Part shown: positions 50,006-59,335 of the stretch, piece after piece
Numbering within the stretch: position 1 is the stretch's first letter
How the letters are laid out: the number at the start of each line of letters is the position of its first letter
Translations under genes and position numbers: made by a program
NCBI RefSeq assembly: GCF_028021195.1
Contig: NZ_CP115668.1
Span: forward strand, 1,364,001 to 1,428,000
Direction: 5' to 3'
Source: Cutibacterium equinum
Lineage (GTDB): Bacteria > Actinomycetota > Actinomycetes > Propionibacteriales > Propionibacteriaceae
DNA length: 64,000 nucleotides
Notes under the pieces: generated by a model
What the model was told of the DNA's origin: nothing
Database searches by the model: none
The model's input: the letters and a program-made list of their open reading frames with translations, nothing else

Positions 50006-51118
50006 ATGCGTGTTGGTATCCCCACAGAGATCAAGAACAACGAGTTCCGCGTAGCTATCACGCCCGCGGGCGTCCATTCGTTGGCCAGCCACGGCCATGA
50101 GGTGTTGGTACAAGCAGGGGCCGGCCTGGGTTCAGGCATCCCCGACGAGCAGTACAAGAACGCCGGCGCCACGATCATCGACAACGCCGACACCGTCTGG
50201 GACGACGCCGACCTCATCTTGAAAGTCAAGGAACCCATCGCAGACGAGTACCACCGCATGCACGAGGGCCTGACCCTGTTCACCTACCTCCACCTGGCCG
50301 CCGACCGGGCCCTCACCGACGAACTCCTGGCGCGCAAGGTCACCTCGATCGCCTACGAGACCGTCGAAATGGACGACCACTCCCTCCCCCTGCTGTCACC
50401 CATGTCCGAAATCGCCGGGCGCCTCGCAGCCCAGGTCGGCGCGAACTGCCTCCTGCAACCAGCCGGCGGAAACGGCGTCCTCATCGGCGGCGGCTCGGGG
50501 GTCCGTAACGGACGCGTCACCGTACTCGGCGGCGGTGTGGCCGGATTCTGCGCCGCCCGTGTGGCCGACGGCATGGGCGCTGACGTCACTATCTACGACG
50601 TCAACGTCGCCCGCATGCGCTACATCGACGAAGTCACCAACGGACGTATCCGCACCCAGTTCTCCAGCCCACTAGCTGTCAAGGAAGCCTGCACGGCCTC
50701 GGATCTGGTCATCGGATCAGTCCTGGTCCCCGGTGCCCGGACTCCGCATCTGGTTGACAATGACACCGTGGCACAGATGATGCCAGGCTCGGTCCTCGTC
50801 GACATCGCCATTGACCAAGGCGGCTGCTTCGAAGACTCCCATCCCACCACCCACGCTGAGCCCACGTTCACAGTCCACGACTCGGTGTTTTACTGCGTGG
50901 CCAACATGCCCGGCGCTGTCCCACACACCTCGACCTACGCCCTGACCAACGCCACCATGCGCTACGCCGTCCTCATCGCCGAGGAAGGCTGGAAGAACGC
51001 CTGCACCAAACGCCCAGAACTCGCACGCGGCCTGACAACCCACAACGGCAAGCTCTACACCACCGGCGTCGGAGAAGCCCTCGGCATGGACGTCTCCAAC
51101 GTCTCCGAACTGCTCTAA
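50006..51118 (+). CDS. ald: Alanine dehydrogenase
   Basis: Ald reversibly deaminates L-alanine to pyruvate and ammonia with NAD+. The 370-residue protein begins MRVGIPTEIKNNEFRVAITP. It has catalytic Lys in LKVKEP, His in TYLHLAAD, and the NAD-binding VTVLGGGVAGFCAARVADGMGADV. ATG is preceded by AAAGGAG. A CRP-like site lies upstream. CRP-dependent control of ald has been described in Mycobacterium smegmatis. Confidence 0.96.
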   Translation: MRVGIPTEIKNNEFRVAITPAGVHSLASHGHEVLVQAGAGLGSGIPDEQYKNAGATIIDNADTVWDDADLILKVKEPIADEYHRMHEGLTLFTYLHLAADRALTDELLARKVTSIAYETVEMDDHSLPLLSPMSEIAGRLAAQVGANCLLQPAGGNGVLIGGGSGVRNGRVTVLGGGVAGFCAARVADGMGADVTIYDVNVARMRYIDEVTNGRIRTQFSSPLAVKEACTASDLVIGSVLVPGARTPHLVDNDTVAQMMPGSVLVDIAIDQGGCFEDSHPTTHAEPTFTVHDSVFYCVANMPGAVPHTSTYALTNATMRYAVLIAEEGWKNACTKRPELARGLTTHNGKLYTTGVGEALGMDVSNVSELL

Positions 51119-51419
51119 AACACCCACAATCACGGGGCGACATCACACCGATGCCGCCCCATGACGCGTTGATCTGCCCGACTCACACCTTGAACTCGAA
51201 CCCTCCTTCAGCAAATTCGGATACACCGCTCACGTCGGCCCACCTATCCACACGAGTGGACAAATGTCTTGATTTCGATGGGCTCGTGTGCACGAAAGAC
51301 CAACTCTGTCGTTCAGCACACATCTGCGCACCTGTCTACTCATATCCTCATGGGCATCCGAGGTGGCCGTCACTCAGGGATGAGACGGGCACACATCAAT
51401 CACGCAAAGGAGCATCTTG
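51119..51419. other. Intergenic region between ald and the secreted hydrolase
   Basis: A hairpin GGGGCGACATC / GATGCCGCCCC (51134-51160, one mismatch, 5-base loop) probably ends the ald transcript. Further on are two short palindromes, TCCAC-ACGA-GTGGA (51247-51260) and TCGTG-TG-CACGA (near 51284). They could be operators for the hydrolase. No gene is supported. Confidence 0.55.
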
Positions 51420-52553
51420 ATGTCATTCCCACGCAAACTCAGCGCACTTGCGGTTGCCGGCACCATGGCGGTGACTGGCGTGACCATGGCGACCCCGGCC
51501 ATGGCTGCCCCAGACGGCGCCTCCCAGCCGGTCGCGGCCGCTCCTGCGACCGACCAGGTGAAGAAGGAGACCGGTTACTTCAAGACCACTGACAAGCTTG
51601 GGACCAAGCTGTTCTACCGCAAGGACATCGTCCCCAACGCCAAGGGCGCAGTCGTTCTGGTCCACGGCCTTCTGGAGAACTCCTCCAACTACGAGTACCT
51701 GACCAAGAGCCTCACCGACGCCGGCTACAGCGTCTACCGTTTCGACAACCGGGGTCATGGCCGTAGCGCCGCCCCGTACGTCAACAACGCCATTCCGCGT
51801 GGCCAGTTCGACGACTGGTGGAACATCGAGTCCGACATTCACCAGGTTGTTCAGACCGCTCACAAGGAGAACGCCGACAAGAAGGTCTTCCTCCTCGGCC
51901 ACTCGATGGGCGGTATCGCCGTCCAGTCCTACGGAATCATGTACCCGGGCACTGTTGACGGCATCGTCTCCTCGGGCGGCGGGACCTTCGCCAGTGTTGA
52001 CGGCCCGAACACCGAAGGCGTCACCACCGTGACCCCTGACAACCTCAACTTCTTCGCCCGTCACGCCCTCCCGCAGATCAGCCAGGTTCTCCCGATGTCT
52101 CAGCTGACGGCGTTCAACGGCCGCCTCGCCAAGGCCGCCGTCAAGGACCCCAAGAGCATTCGGATGCCATCTGGTCCGCTGTCTGCCAGCGTCATCATCC
52201 CTTCTTACCCCGGATACGGTCTGTGCTCTGATCCCGATGTCCGCATCGACCACTGGCAGCGCGACCCGCTGTACAACCACTACGTGCGTCTCGGCCTCAT
52301 CGAACAGCTCGGTATCGGCGAGATGTACAACATCATGAATGCCCATGAGTTCGATGCCCCGACCCTCATCATGCACGGGGAGAACGATGGCCTCGTCCCC
52401 AGCTACTTCGACGTGAACTGGTACAACGCCATCACCTCGAAGGACAAGAAGATCATCCAGTGGCACGGCCTCATGCACGAGCTGTTCAATGAGCCCACCA
52501 AGGATCAGGTCATCAAGACCGCGATCGACTGGATCGACGCCCACAACAAGTGA
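51420..52553 (+). CDS. Secreted alpha/beta hydrolase (lysophospholipase-like)
   Basis: From ATG at 51420 (GGAG eight bases upstream) the product has 377 residues. A signal peptide ends near AMA-AP at residues 29-30. The alpha/beta hydrolase fold shows the oxyanion motif VLVHGLLENSSNY, FDNRGHGRS, and the nucleophile elbow GHSMGG with Ser162. A late acid/His pair is likely in HGENDGLVP and WHGLMHELFNEP. Family resemblance is to monoacylglycerol lipase or lysophospholipase (Hydrolase_4). A role in host lipid use on skin is inference. Confidence 0.88.
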   Translation: MSFPRKLSALAVAGTMAVTGVTMATPAMAAPDGASQPVAAAPATDQVKKETGYFKTTDKLGTKLFYRKDIVPNAKGAVVLVHGLLENSSNYEYLTKSLTDAGYSVYRFDNRGHGRSAAPYVNNAIPRGQFDDWWNIESDIHQVVQTAHKENADKKVFLLGHSMGGIAVQSYGIMYPGTVDGIVSSGGGTFASVDGPNTEGVTTVTPDNLNFFARHALPQISQVLPMSQLTAFNGRLAKAAVKDPKSIRMPSGPLSASVIIPSYPGYGLCSDPDVRIDHWQRDPLYNHYVRLGLIEQLGIGEMYNIMNAHEFDAPTLIMHGENDGLVPSYFDVNWYNAITSKDKKIIQWHGLMHELFNEPTKDQVIKTAIDWIDAHNK

Positions 52554-52577
52554 GCTTGATTCAAGCTACGACCTGAC

Positions 52578-52621
52578 ACACAGGCTGCGTCTCCTGCACC
52601 TCGCGGGAACGCAGCCTGTGT
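52578..52621 (+). terminator. Hairpin after the secreted hydrolase gene
   Basis: ACACAGGCTGCGT and ACGCAGCCTGTGT form a perfect 13-bp stem with an 18-base loop, 25 bases past the stop codon. No T-run is seen. Confidence 0.65.
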
Positions 52622-52827
52622 CGCGTCTGGATGCGCCGTGGACCTCCCTCTCACATGCTCCAGCTTGTCAGACCACCGTCAGGCCGGCCCCAGGTCACGA
52701 AGAACCATGCCCACGACCCATCCCATCCCTACAACACGAAACCACTGATCGGACTTGGGTCACCCGGTAAAATACAACTGTGCCCGGGGCTGATCAGCGG
52801 TCCTGGGACTGACGAAAGGAGCCACTC

Positions 52828-53043
52828 GTGGGCCTCAGCGACAAGATCAAGAGTAAGAGCGACGAGCTCGTCGGTGCCGCCAAGGAGAAGATCGGGGATG
52901 CGACCGACAACGCCGATCTCCAGAGCGAGGGCGCCGATCAGAAAGCCAGCGGCAAGGTGGACCAGAAGGTCGAGGACGTCAAGGACAAGGCGACTGACCT
53001 CAAGCACAACGTTCAGGCTGCTGCTGACAAGCTGACGGACTGA
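52828..53043 (+). CDS. CsbD-family stress protein
   Basis: The 71-residue, highly charged helical protein matches the CsbD/YjbJ family: GLSDKIKSKSDELVGAAKEKIGDATDN and further Lys/Asp-rich heptads. CsbD proteins are general stress proteins of unknown mechanism. GTG start with AAAGGAG upstream. A TAAAAT -10-like element lies at 52768-52773. It stands alone between two terminators. Confidence 0.85.
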   Translation: MGLSDKIKSKSDELVGAAKEKIGDATDNADLQSEGADQKASGKVDQKVEDVKDKATDLKHNVQAAADKLTD

Positions 53044-53051
53044 CAACAACA

Positions 53052-53080
53052 GGGCCGGGCACACGAAAGGTGCCCGGCCC
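53052..53080 (+). terminator. Terminator after the CsbD-like gene
   Basis: GGGCCGGGCAC and GTGCCCGGCCC form a perfect 11-bp stem with a 7-base loop, followed by TTCATCAT. Confidence 0.8.
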
Positions 53081-53094
53081 TTCATCATGTCCTC

Positions 53095-53613
53095 ATGACG
53101 ATCGCAGCAAGCCGTCGCCTCAACAGCCCCATCGGGATGCTGACGCTCACCGCGACCCCGCAAGGGCTGGCCCAGGTTGTGTTCGATGAAGAACCGACAC
53201 CATGGACCGACCACGAATCGTCCGACCACCACATCTGCGGCCAGATCCTCGACGACGCGGCCCGCCAGATCAGCGAGTACCTGTCTGGCTCGCGCACAGC
53301 TTTCAGCCTCCCCCTCGACATGTCGACAGCGACTCCCTTCCGCCGCGACGTCCTCAATGGGCTACTCACGATTCCCTACGCACACACCATCACCTACTGC
53401 GACCTGGCTACCCTCATCGGGCGTCTGCAGGCATGGCGAGCCGTCGGTAACACGTGTGCCAACAATCCGTTGCCGATCGTCATCCCGTGCCACCGCGTCG
53501 TGCGGAGTGACGGCGAGCTTGGTGGATACCGTGGGGGCCGCGCCACGAAGCGTTTCCTGGTGGACATGGAAAAGGGTCATGGCGACGTCACCTCCGGTCT
53601 GCCGCCAGTGTGA
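53095..53613 (+). CDS. ogt: Methylated-DNA-protein cysteine methyltransferase
   Basis: This suicide enzyme removes alkyl groups from O6-alkylguanine. The 172-residue product has the active-site motif PCHRVV with acceptor Cys132, the helix-turn-helix region YCDLATLIGRLQAWRAVGNTC, and GGYRGG after the active site. Its last 26 bases overlap the 3' end of dprA on the other strand. Confidence 0.94.
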   Translation: MTIAASRRLNSPIGMLTLTATPQGLAQVVFDEEPTPWTDHESSDHHICGQILDDAARQISEYLSGSRTAFSLPLDMSTATPFRRDVLNGLLTIPYAHTITYCDLATLIGRLQAWRAVGNTCANNPLPIVIPCHRVVRSDGELGGYRGGRATKRFLVDMEKGHGDVTSGLPPV

Positions 53614-54727
53614 CTGACCACGTGCCATCGAGGCAGCAGGCCGCCATGCCGAGTTGCTCAAGAACGGTCAAGGCAGCGGAGCACTGCGCCACCGGCACTC
53701 CCGCCGACGCGGACAACTCGTCCAGCCCACACGATCCATGAGCCGGGAGCGCCTCGTGTACGGCCAACTCCGTGGCATCCAAGACATCCGTGGGAAGACT
53801 GCGACCCTCCGGTCTTTCAGGTTCGGGGGCAAGTTCAGCGACAATCCCGCCGACATCGTCGGCGTCGCGCACCAAGATCGCCTCGCCGTCACGGATGAGC
53901 TTGTTCGTACCAGTCGACCTGCTCGAGGTCACGGGCCCGGGAACAGCCATGACCGCCCGGCCCAGTTCATTCGCCCACGACACGGTGTTGATCGCTCCTG
54001 ATCGCCACCCGGCCTCGACGATGACGGTCCCTGCCGCCAGGGCCGCAATGAGACGATTCCTGGCCAAGAACCCCGGACGTGTGGGATGTCGTCCCGGTGA
54101 CATTTCCGAGACCAAGGCACCCGTTTCGGCAATTCTCTCCAGCACCGCGGCATTGCCCTTGGGGTACAAGACGTCAAGCCCGCACGCCAGGACACTGATC
54201 GTCGTCCCATTGGCAGCCAAGGCGCCTCGATGCGCAGCCACGTCAATCCCGAATGCGCCACCAGAGACGATGGCGTGACGTCCGGTTCCGTCACAGTGTT
54301 CCCGAGCAAGATGATGGGCCATCTCCACCGCAACATCCTGACCATAGCTCGTCGCAGCTCGGCAGCCGACGATGGCGACCGACGGCTCGAAAGCCTGGCT
54401 GACTCGTGCCGGGCCACGAACCCACAAACCGATGGGGGCCCCGCCCATGGCCGACTTCTCCACCCACGAGAGGTCATCGAGTCCAGCGGGCCATTCCTCG
54501 TCCCCGGGAATGAGGAACCTCATCATGGCCTTCTGGGAGGAAGCTATGACCTGGTCGACATCGGTACTTCTGGCACGTTCATGCCATCTCTCATCGGCAT
54601 CCCTCAGCAGGTGATGCCACACGTCCTCGGCTGTCATGTCCGCCAGCCGCCGTGCCGTGACGCTGTTGCCAGGCTCGACAACAGCTGTCAGGGCAGCCCG
54701 TGCCACCCGTTCCTCGTCCCATGTCAT
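53588..54727 (-). CDS. dprA: DNA processing protein DprA
   Basis: DprA loads RecA on incoming single-stranded DNA during transformation, and it is also conserved in non-competent bacteria. The 379-residue product has an N-terminal helical region, then the Rossmann-like DprA core (SVAIVGCRAATSYG, IVSGGAFGIDVAAHRGAL, SEMSPG, FLARNRLIAAL) and a C-terminal winged-helix-like domain. The ATG at 54725-54727 overlaps the comM stop as ATGA, so the upstream frame is rejected. It is the last gene of yraN-comM-dprA. Confidence 0.94.
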   Translation of the reverse strand: MTWDEERVARAALTAVVEPGNSVTARRLADMTAEDVWHHLLRDADERWHERARSTDVDQVIASSQKAMMRFLIPGDEEWPAGLDDLSWVEKSAMGGAPIGLWVRGPARVSQAFEPSVAIVGCRAATSYGQDVAVEMAHHLAREHCDGTGRHAIVSGGAFGIDVAAHRGALAANGTTISVLACGLDVLYPKGNAAVLERIAETGALVSEMSPGRHPTRPGFLARNRLIAALAAGTVIVEAGWRSGAINTVSWANELGRAVMAVPGPVTSSRSTGTNKLIRDGEAILVRDADDVGGIVAELAPEPERPEGRSLPTDVLDATELAVHEALPAHGSCGLDELSASAGVPVAQCSAALTVLEQLGMAACCLDGTWSVTLAADRR

Positions 54728-56247
54728 CGCAGTCGTCCTCGTCTCATCCCCATCGCCTCGGCCACACATGCCTTGTCCACCTCGTCCTTGCCCTCCAGAT
54801 CAGCCACGGTCCATGCGATTCGCAGCACCTTGTCCACGCCCCGCGCTGTCAGCCGACCGGTCGTCAAGGCGTCTTCGATGATGCGGGTGGCGTCATTGCC
54901 CGGCAGCATCTGGCGAAGCGTCTTACCCGGCACCTCGGCATTGCATCCCCACGGTGTCCCCTTCCAGCGATGCGCAGCCCTCAGCCGGGCCTCTGCCACC
55001 CGGTCGCCCACGACGGCGCTGGACTCCCCCGCCGGCAAGGTCGAGGCGTCGAGCAGATGGGCCGAGGTCAACGGGCGCATACGCACGGTGACATCGACCC
55101 GGTCGAGGATCGGCCCCGACAGCCGCCCTGAATACCGTCGGACCTGCTGAGGGGTGCAGGTGCACCGACCCGACGGATCGTCAGCCATTCCGCACGGGCA
55201 CGGATTGAGTGCCATGACAAGCTGAAATCGCGCCGGAAACGTCGTCGTGGCCTGAGAACGACCGATCACGATCTGTCCGGTTTCCAAAGGGCCACGCAGG
55301 GAATCGAGGACCTTGGGAGCGAATTCCGGGGCTTCATCGAGGAAGAGGACGCCCCGATGAGCCAGGGAGATGGCACCTGGCTGGGCAATCCGTGCTCCCC
55401 CACCCACCATGGCTGCCATCGACACGGAATGGTGTGGTTGGGCCAACGGCGGCCTGGTCATGAGACCTCCACCCTCTCGACCCGCCAACGAATGCAGAGC
55501 AGTCACTTCGAGGGCATCACGGTGGTCCAGGCGAGGAAGGATTCCGGGCAACCGTCTGGCCAGCATCGACTTGCCGCACCCTGGCGCCCCTCGTAACACG
55601 ATGTGGTGACGCCCGGCGGCAGCCACTTCGAGGGCGCGACGTGCTTCCTGTTGGCCGATGACCTCGGCCAGATCTCCTGATCCGGGGTCATCCTCGGCCG
55701 TCTCGGCCACCGATTCGTCATTTGGCAACACGGGCCGACCGTGCAAGACGTCGACGACATCGCGGAGGTGGTTGACCGGCCAAATCGTCAGGCCCTCAAC
55801 CAGACTCGCCTCACTTCGTTGGCGTGCTGGCACCACGGCACGCTCGAACCCTGCCTCGCGGGCAGCCAACAACGCCGGAAGGACCCCGCGCACTGGACGC
55901 ACTCGCCCGTCAAGACCCAGTTCGCCCATGAAAACCGTCGACCCGAGCAGGGTCTGCGGGATCTTCCCGTCCGCGGCCAGGGTCGCAGCAGCAATGGCAA
56001 GATCGAAATGGGTTCCAGCTTTCGGCAGGCCCGCAGGGGTGAGGTTGATCGTCAGGACATTGCTCGGCCAGGACATGCCGGTGGCACCGACAGCAGCTCG
56101 ACATCGATCCCGCGCCTCGTGGAGCGCCGCATCTGGCAGGCCGACGAGAACCATACGAGGTAGTCCCGACGAGATGGCCGCCTCGACCTCGACCATGGAG
56201 CCTTCCATCCCCACGAGGGCAACCGACCATGCGCTTGCCCCGGTCAC
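54724..56247 (-). CDS. comM: YifB/ComM family Mg-chelatase-like AAA+ ATPase
   Basis: ComM is a hexameric helicase that promotes branch migration during natural transformation in Gram-negative species. The 507-residue product has an N-terminal Lon-like domain (residues 1-165), Walker [10 protein letters not shown] in the AAA+ core, Walker [12 protein letters not shown] and a Cys-rich insertion [15 protein letters not shown] that may bind zinc. It ends with a Mg-chelatase C-terminal domain. Start overlaps the yraN stop. Its role in actinobacteria is not settled. Confidence 0.92.
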   Translation of the reverse strand: MTGASAWSVALVGMEGSMVEVEAAISSGLPRMVLVGLPDAALHEARDRCRAAVGATGMSWPSNVLTINLTPAGLPKAGTHFDLAIAAATLAADGKIPQTLLGSTVFMGELGLDGRVRPVRGVLPALLAAREAGFERAVVPARQRSEASLVEGLTIWPVNHLRDVVDVLHGRPVLPNDESVAETAEDDPGSGDLAEVIGQQEARRALEVAAAGRHHIVLRGAPGCGKSMLARRLPGILPRLDHRDALEVTALHSLAGREGGGLMTRPPLAQPHHSVSMAAMVGGGARIAQPGAISLAHRGVLFLDEAPEFAPKVLDSLRGPLETGQIVIGRSQATTTFPARFQLVMALNPCPCGMADDPSGRCTCTPQQVRRYSGRLSGPILDRVDVTVRMRPLTSAHLLDASTLPAGESSAVVGDRVAEARLRAAHRWKGTPWGCNAEVPGKTLRQMLPGNDATRIIEDALTTGRLTARGVDKVLRIAWTVADLEGKDEVDKACVAEAMGMRRGRLR

Positions 56248-56666
56248 CGGATGCCCCGCACATGTGTGATCGTCGGTTGTTCGCCCGGGCGCATCATGAC
56301 CCCGATGGCGTCAATGCGTACCGAGCCGACCACCTCATGCTGGTCGACCAACCAGGCCAATGCGAGCTCGTGGAGCTTGCGAATCTTGGTCGTCGTGATG
56401 GATTCCAGCGGATTGCCGAACCCGGTGCCTGATCGCGTCTTGACCTCGACGAAGATGATCGTCCGACCGTCCTGTGCGATGAGATCGATTTCCCCCACTT
56501 CGCACGCCCAATTTCGGGCAAGGACCGTCCACCCGAGGGATTCCACGTACTGGGCTGCAACATCCTCACCCCACGCACCGAACGCAGGTCTTGCCCCACG
56601 ACGCCCACGCAAGGCTGCTCCACGAGGGGTCGTCAGTTCTGCCGACAACGGCTTGGGTGTCATCAT
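56244..56666 (-). CDS. yraN: UPF0102 (YraN) nuclease-fold protein
   Basis: The 140-residue protein has the restriction-endonuclease-like core [33 protein letters not shown] and [10 protein letters not shown], with the Asp and Glu-x-Lys residues of PD-(D/E)xK nucleases. No biochemical function is established for this family. It leads the yraN-comM-dprA operon. A 15-bp palindrome lies 11-25 bases before its ATG. Confidence 0.9.
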   Translation of the reverse strand: MMTPKPLSAELTTPRGAALRGRRGARPAFGAWGEDVAAQYVESLGWTVLARNWACEVGEIDLIAQDGRTIIFVEVKTRSGTGFGNPLESITTTKIRKLHELALAWLVDQHEVVGSVRIDAIGVMMRPGEQPTITHVRGIR

Positions 56667-56676
56667 GCACCACCTC

Positions 56677-56691
56677 CGACAACAGTTGTCG
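56677..56691. promoter_or_regulatory. 15-bp palindrome upstream of yraN-comM-dprA
   Basis: CGACAACAGTTGTCG is a perfect palindrome with a single central base. It lies directly upstream of the yraN start, in the right place for an operator. Confidence 0.5.
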
Positions 56692-56714
56692 TCGCAGGGA
56701 CGCCGATTATTCAG

Positions 56715-56763
56715 TTATCCACAGACAAACTGGGGCGGCCACGAACTCCACGAGTTGTCCACA
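56715..56763. promoter_or_regulatory. Two DnaA boxes upstream of yraN
   Basis: TTATCCACA (56715-56723) equals the canonical DnaA box TTATNCACA. TTGTCCACA (56755-56763) is the form common in high-GC actinobacteria. They are in the same orientation, 40 bases apart, in the 111-base gap between the DUF2469 gene and yraN. Confidence 0.65.
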
Positions 56764-56777
56764 ACCTGCGCGGTCGT

Positions 56778-57089
56778 TTACGTGGCCGGAACCTCATCGA
56801 AGTCCGGATGCACGATCTCCTCGATCGACACATCGCGGAAGGTGAGGATCTTCGCGCTCTTGATGAACCGGGACGGCCGGTACATGTCCCACACCCAGGC
56901 ATCCGCCATGGACACCTCGTAGTAGACGTCACCGCCCTCAGTACGCACCTTGAGGTCAACGACGTTGCACAGGTAGAACCGTCTCTCGGTCTCCACGGCA
57001 TATGTGAAGATGCCGACGACGTCCTTGTACTCGCGATAGAGCTCAAGCTCCATGCGGTTCTCGTACTCTTCCAGATCTTCGGCACTCAT
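56778..57089 (-). CDS. DUF2469 family protein
   Basis: A 103-residue acidic protein strongly conserved in actinobacteria: SAEDLEEYENRMELELYREYKDVVGIF, YVVETERRFYLCN-like segment (here YAVETERRFYLCN) and RSARVVDVYWEVSMxDAWVWDMYR-type core (here EVSMADAWVWDMYRPSRF). Function is unknown. It overlaps the rnhB stop and is followed by yraN, the standard actinobacterial order. Confidence 0.9.
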   Translation of the reverse strand: MSAEDLEEYENRMELELYREYKDVVGIFTYAVETERRFYLCNVVDLKVRTEGGDVYYEVSMADAWVWDMYRPSRFIKSAKILTFRDVSIEEIVHPDFDEVPAT

Positions 57090-57733
57090 GATGAATGCAG
57101 CCTAGCCGCTCGTTGCACGTTGTTGTAGCTCATCCGATGCTGAGATGATGGCCCCAACTCCTCCAGATGCCGCTGGTGCAAGGCCGTCGCGTACCCCTTG
57201 TGCACTGCGAAGTCGTAGCCGGGGATCTCTTCGTCCATGGCAATCATGATGCGGTCCCTGACGACCTTCGCCACGATCGATGCCGCTGCCACGCAGGCGC
57301 ACACCGCGTCGCCCTTCCACATTCCCAGGTCCGGAACGGTCAGTCCGTCCACGGGAAACCCGTCCGACAACACGTACCCCGGTTCGACATCCAGCCGTGC
57401 GACAGCGCGTCGCAGCCCGGCGATGTCGGCTTCGTGCATGCCCAACCGGTCGCACTCAGCGGCCTCCACGCGGACCCATGACACGGCCAGGGCTTTGGCC
57501 ATGATGACGTCGAACAGGCGCTCTCGTGCGGCGGCTGACAGGGTCTTGGAGTCAGCGAGCCCGTCGATGCGTGCTGACCTGCGATCATCGAGGATCACAG
57601 CAGCGGCCACCAATGGTCCGGCGCAGGCTCCCCGGCCAGCCTCGTCACATCCGGCGACTGGGCCCAGACCTGCTCTCGTCAGGGCCCTTTCATGGCCCAT
57701 GGGTCCAGGTCCGACGCGCACGGTCACCGTCAT
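57086..57733 (-). CDS. rnhB: Ribonuclease HII
   Basis: RNase HII removes ribonucleotides from DNA-RNA hybrids. The 215-residue product has VAGCDEAGRGACAGPLVAAAVI with the catalytic Asp-Glu pair, the SKTLSAAARERL helix, and SDGFPVDGL plus KGDAVCACVAAASIVAKV. ATG at 57731-57733 lies seven bases after the lepB stop; the longer frame runs into lepB and is rejected. Confidence 0.94.
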   Translation of the reverse strand: MTVTVRVGPGPMGHERALTRAGLGPVAGCDEAGRGACAGPLVAAAVILDDRRSARIDGLADSKTLSAAARERLFDVIMAKALAVSWVRVEAAECDRLGMHEADIAGLRRAVARLDVEPGYVLSDGFPVDGLTVPDLGMWKGDAVCACVAAASIVAKVVRDRIMIAMDEEIPGYDFAVHKGYATALHQRHLEELGPSSQHRMSYNNVQRAARLHSS

Positions 57734-57740
57734 GGCGTCG

Positions 57741-58562
57741 TCACCGGGGCGAGCACTCGTCGCCGACGCAGATGCGCGCCTTATCAGGGGCTGAGGCCGA
57801 TCGATCAGGAATGTCCTTGAACGTGTCGGGCATCCCCAGCCCGTGAATGCGGTTGAAAGGCATGAGGATGGCTTTTGCCGGCCCGACGACGTTGTCGAGG
57901 GGAATGAACCCGGGCGCACCCGTGTACTCGTCAGGATCAAGGTCCTGGATGTGATAGCGCGAATCACCCGATGCGTTGCGGTGATCCCCCATGACGAACA
58001 TCCGATCCTTGGGAACGGTGACCCGGAACTTCATCGCCGACGGCTCAACCATCTGACCATTCTCCGAGTACAGGTAGGAGCGCTCGTCCAGGGCCTTCCC
58101 GTTCACCGTCATCTGACCCTTGGTATTGCAGCAGGCAACGGTGTCTCCCGGCATTCCTATGACACGTTTGATGAGGTAGTTGGAACTCGTGTTGGGCAAC
58201 AGACCCACGAATTCCAGCGCCTTACCCGGAGCAGAGCGACGATCCTGGGCAGCAGGAAGCCAGTGCTCGGTGTCCTTGAACACGACGACATCACCGCGAT
58301 GGAAGTCGGCCGCCTTGACGGCCACCACGCGATCACCGACCTGCAAGGTGTTCTGCATGGACTTGGAGGGAATGATGAACATCTGGCCGACGAAAGCCCG
58401 CAGAACAGCCGAGATGACCAGGGCCCCGACGATGACGAGAACGATCTCAGTCATCGCAGATCGGAACCGCTGCCACCCGCTGGGCTGTTGTGACGCAGTC
58501 GTGGCATCTGCGGCGTCCTTGTCGCCGTCGGCACTCCTTCGCGCCTCATAGTCATCCGCCAC
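57741..58562 (-). CDS. lepB: Signal peptidase I
   Basis: LepB cleaves signal peptides from exported proteins. The 273-residue product has one N-terminal membrane helix (about residues 38-58). Catalytic Ser68 is in IIPSKSMQNTL, and Lys132 is in YLIKRVIGMPGD. Box E GDHRNASGDSR follows. GTG start behind GAGGGAGGGG. The gene follows rplS and its terminator. Confidence 0.93.
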   Translation of the reverse strand: MADDYEARRSADGDKDAADATTASQQPSGWQRFRSAMTEIVLVIVGALVISAVLRAFVGQMFIIPSKSMQNTLQVGDRVVAVKAADFHRGDVVVFKDTEHWLPAAQDRRSAPGKALEFVGLLPNTSSNYLIKRVIGMPGDTVACCNTKGQMTVNGKALDERSYLYSENGQMVEPSAMKFRVTVPKDRMFVMGDHRNASGDSRYHIQDLDPDEYTGAPGFIPLDNVVGPAKAILMPFNRIHGLGMPDTFKDIPDRSASAPDKARICVGDECSPR

Positions 58563-58686
58563 CGCGAAACCCCTCCCTCTTCCGCCGAGACTTTCCCGTC
58601 GGGTGCCACCCCGCAGTGTAACCAACATCGCCAACACATCCCGGATGCCCCCTCGCGCGCCGAGCGACCCGCAGACCGTCGGACAC

Positions 58687-58721
58687 ACAAAAACGGGGCC
58701 TCGCACCTGCGAAACCCCGTT
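58687..58721 (-). terminator. Intrinsic terminator after rplS
   Basis: AACGGGG and CCCCGTT with an inner TCGCA/TGCGA pair make an interrupted 12-bp stem. On the minus strand a TTTTTGTG run follows. Confidence 0.85.
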
Positions 58722-58736
58722 GCTGTGAGGACGACG

Positions 58737-59090
58737 TCAGCGAGCCGCGCCCTTCTCCTTGATCTTGGCAGCCTTGCCGCGCAGACCACGCAGGTAGTAC
58801 AGCTTGGCACGACGAACGGCACCGTGGCGATCAACCTCGATCTTCTCGATGATCGGGGAATGCAGCGGGAAGGTACGCTCCACACCGGTTCCGAAGCTCA
58901 GCTTGCGGACGGTGAAGGACTCCTGGACGCCACCACCGGTACGCGAGATGACGGTTCCAGCGAAGACCTGCACACGGGTGCGGTTGCCCTCGACGACCTT
59001 GACGTGAACCTTCACCGAGTCACCGGGACGGAACTCGGGAATGTCGTCGCGCATCGAAGCCTTGTCGATCTCGTCGATGATGTTGCTCAT
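58737..59090 (-). CDS. rplS: Ribosomal protein L19
   Basis: The 117-residue protein is L19 at the 30S-50S interface. Typical segments are [46 protein letters not shown] and [18 protein letters not shown]. In most bacteria it follows trmD directly; here sdhCAB lies between. Confidence 0.97.
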   Translation of the reverse strand: MSNIIDEIDKASMRDDIPEFRPGDSVKVHVKVVEGNRTRVQVFAGTVISRTGGGVQESFTVRKLSFGTGVERTFPLHSPIIEKIEVDRHGAVRRAKLYYLRGLRGKAAKIKEKGAAR

Positions 59091-59280
59091 GGTATTTCCT
59101 CGCCGGTGCCACAGGTCACCTGGTGCTCGTGTTCAAAAGATGTGATCCCCATGCCCCGGACGATCCCCCTGTGGCAGGAGCCGGACACGGACAACAGCAG
59201 GACATTTTTCCATACCCAAGGGCTTGCCACCAAATCGTTGGCCTCGAGACCGACGACGCCACTTCCCACACAACCGACGA

Positions 59281-59308
59281 GGCCCCGACACCAGATGGTG
59301 CCGGGGCC
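59281..59308 (-). terminator. Hairpin after sdhB
   Basis: GGCCCCGACACCA and TGGTGCCGGGGCC pair with one mismatch and a 2-base loop, 28 bases past the sdhB stop. It separates the sdh operon from rplS. Confidence 0.65.
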
Positions 59309-59335
59309 CGTGTGGTCGACCACGTGGGTCAGAAC

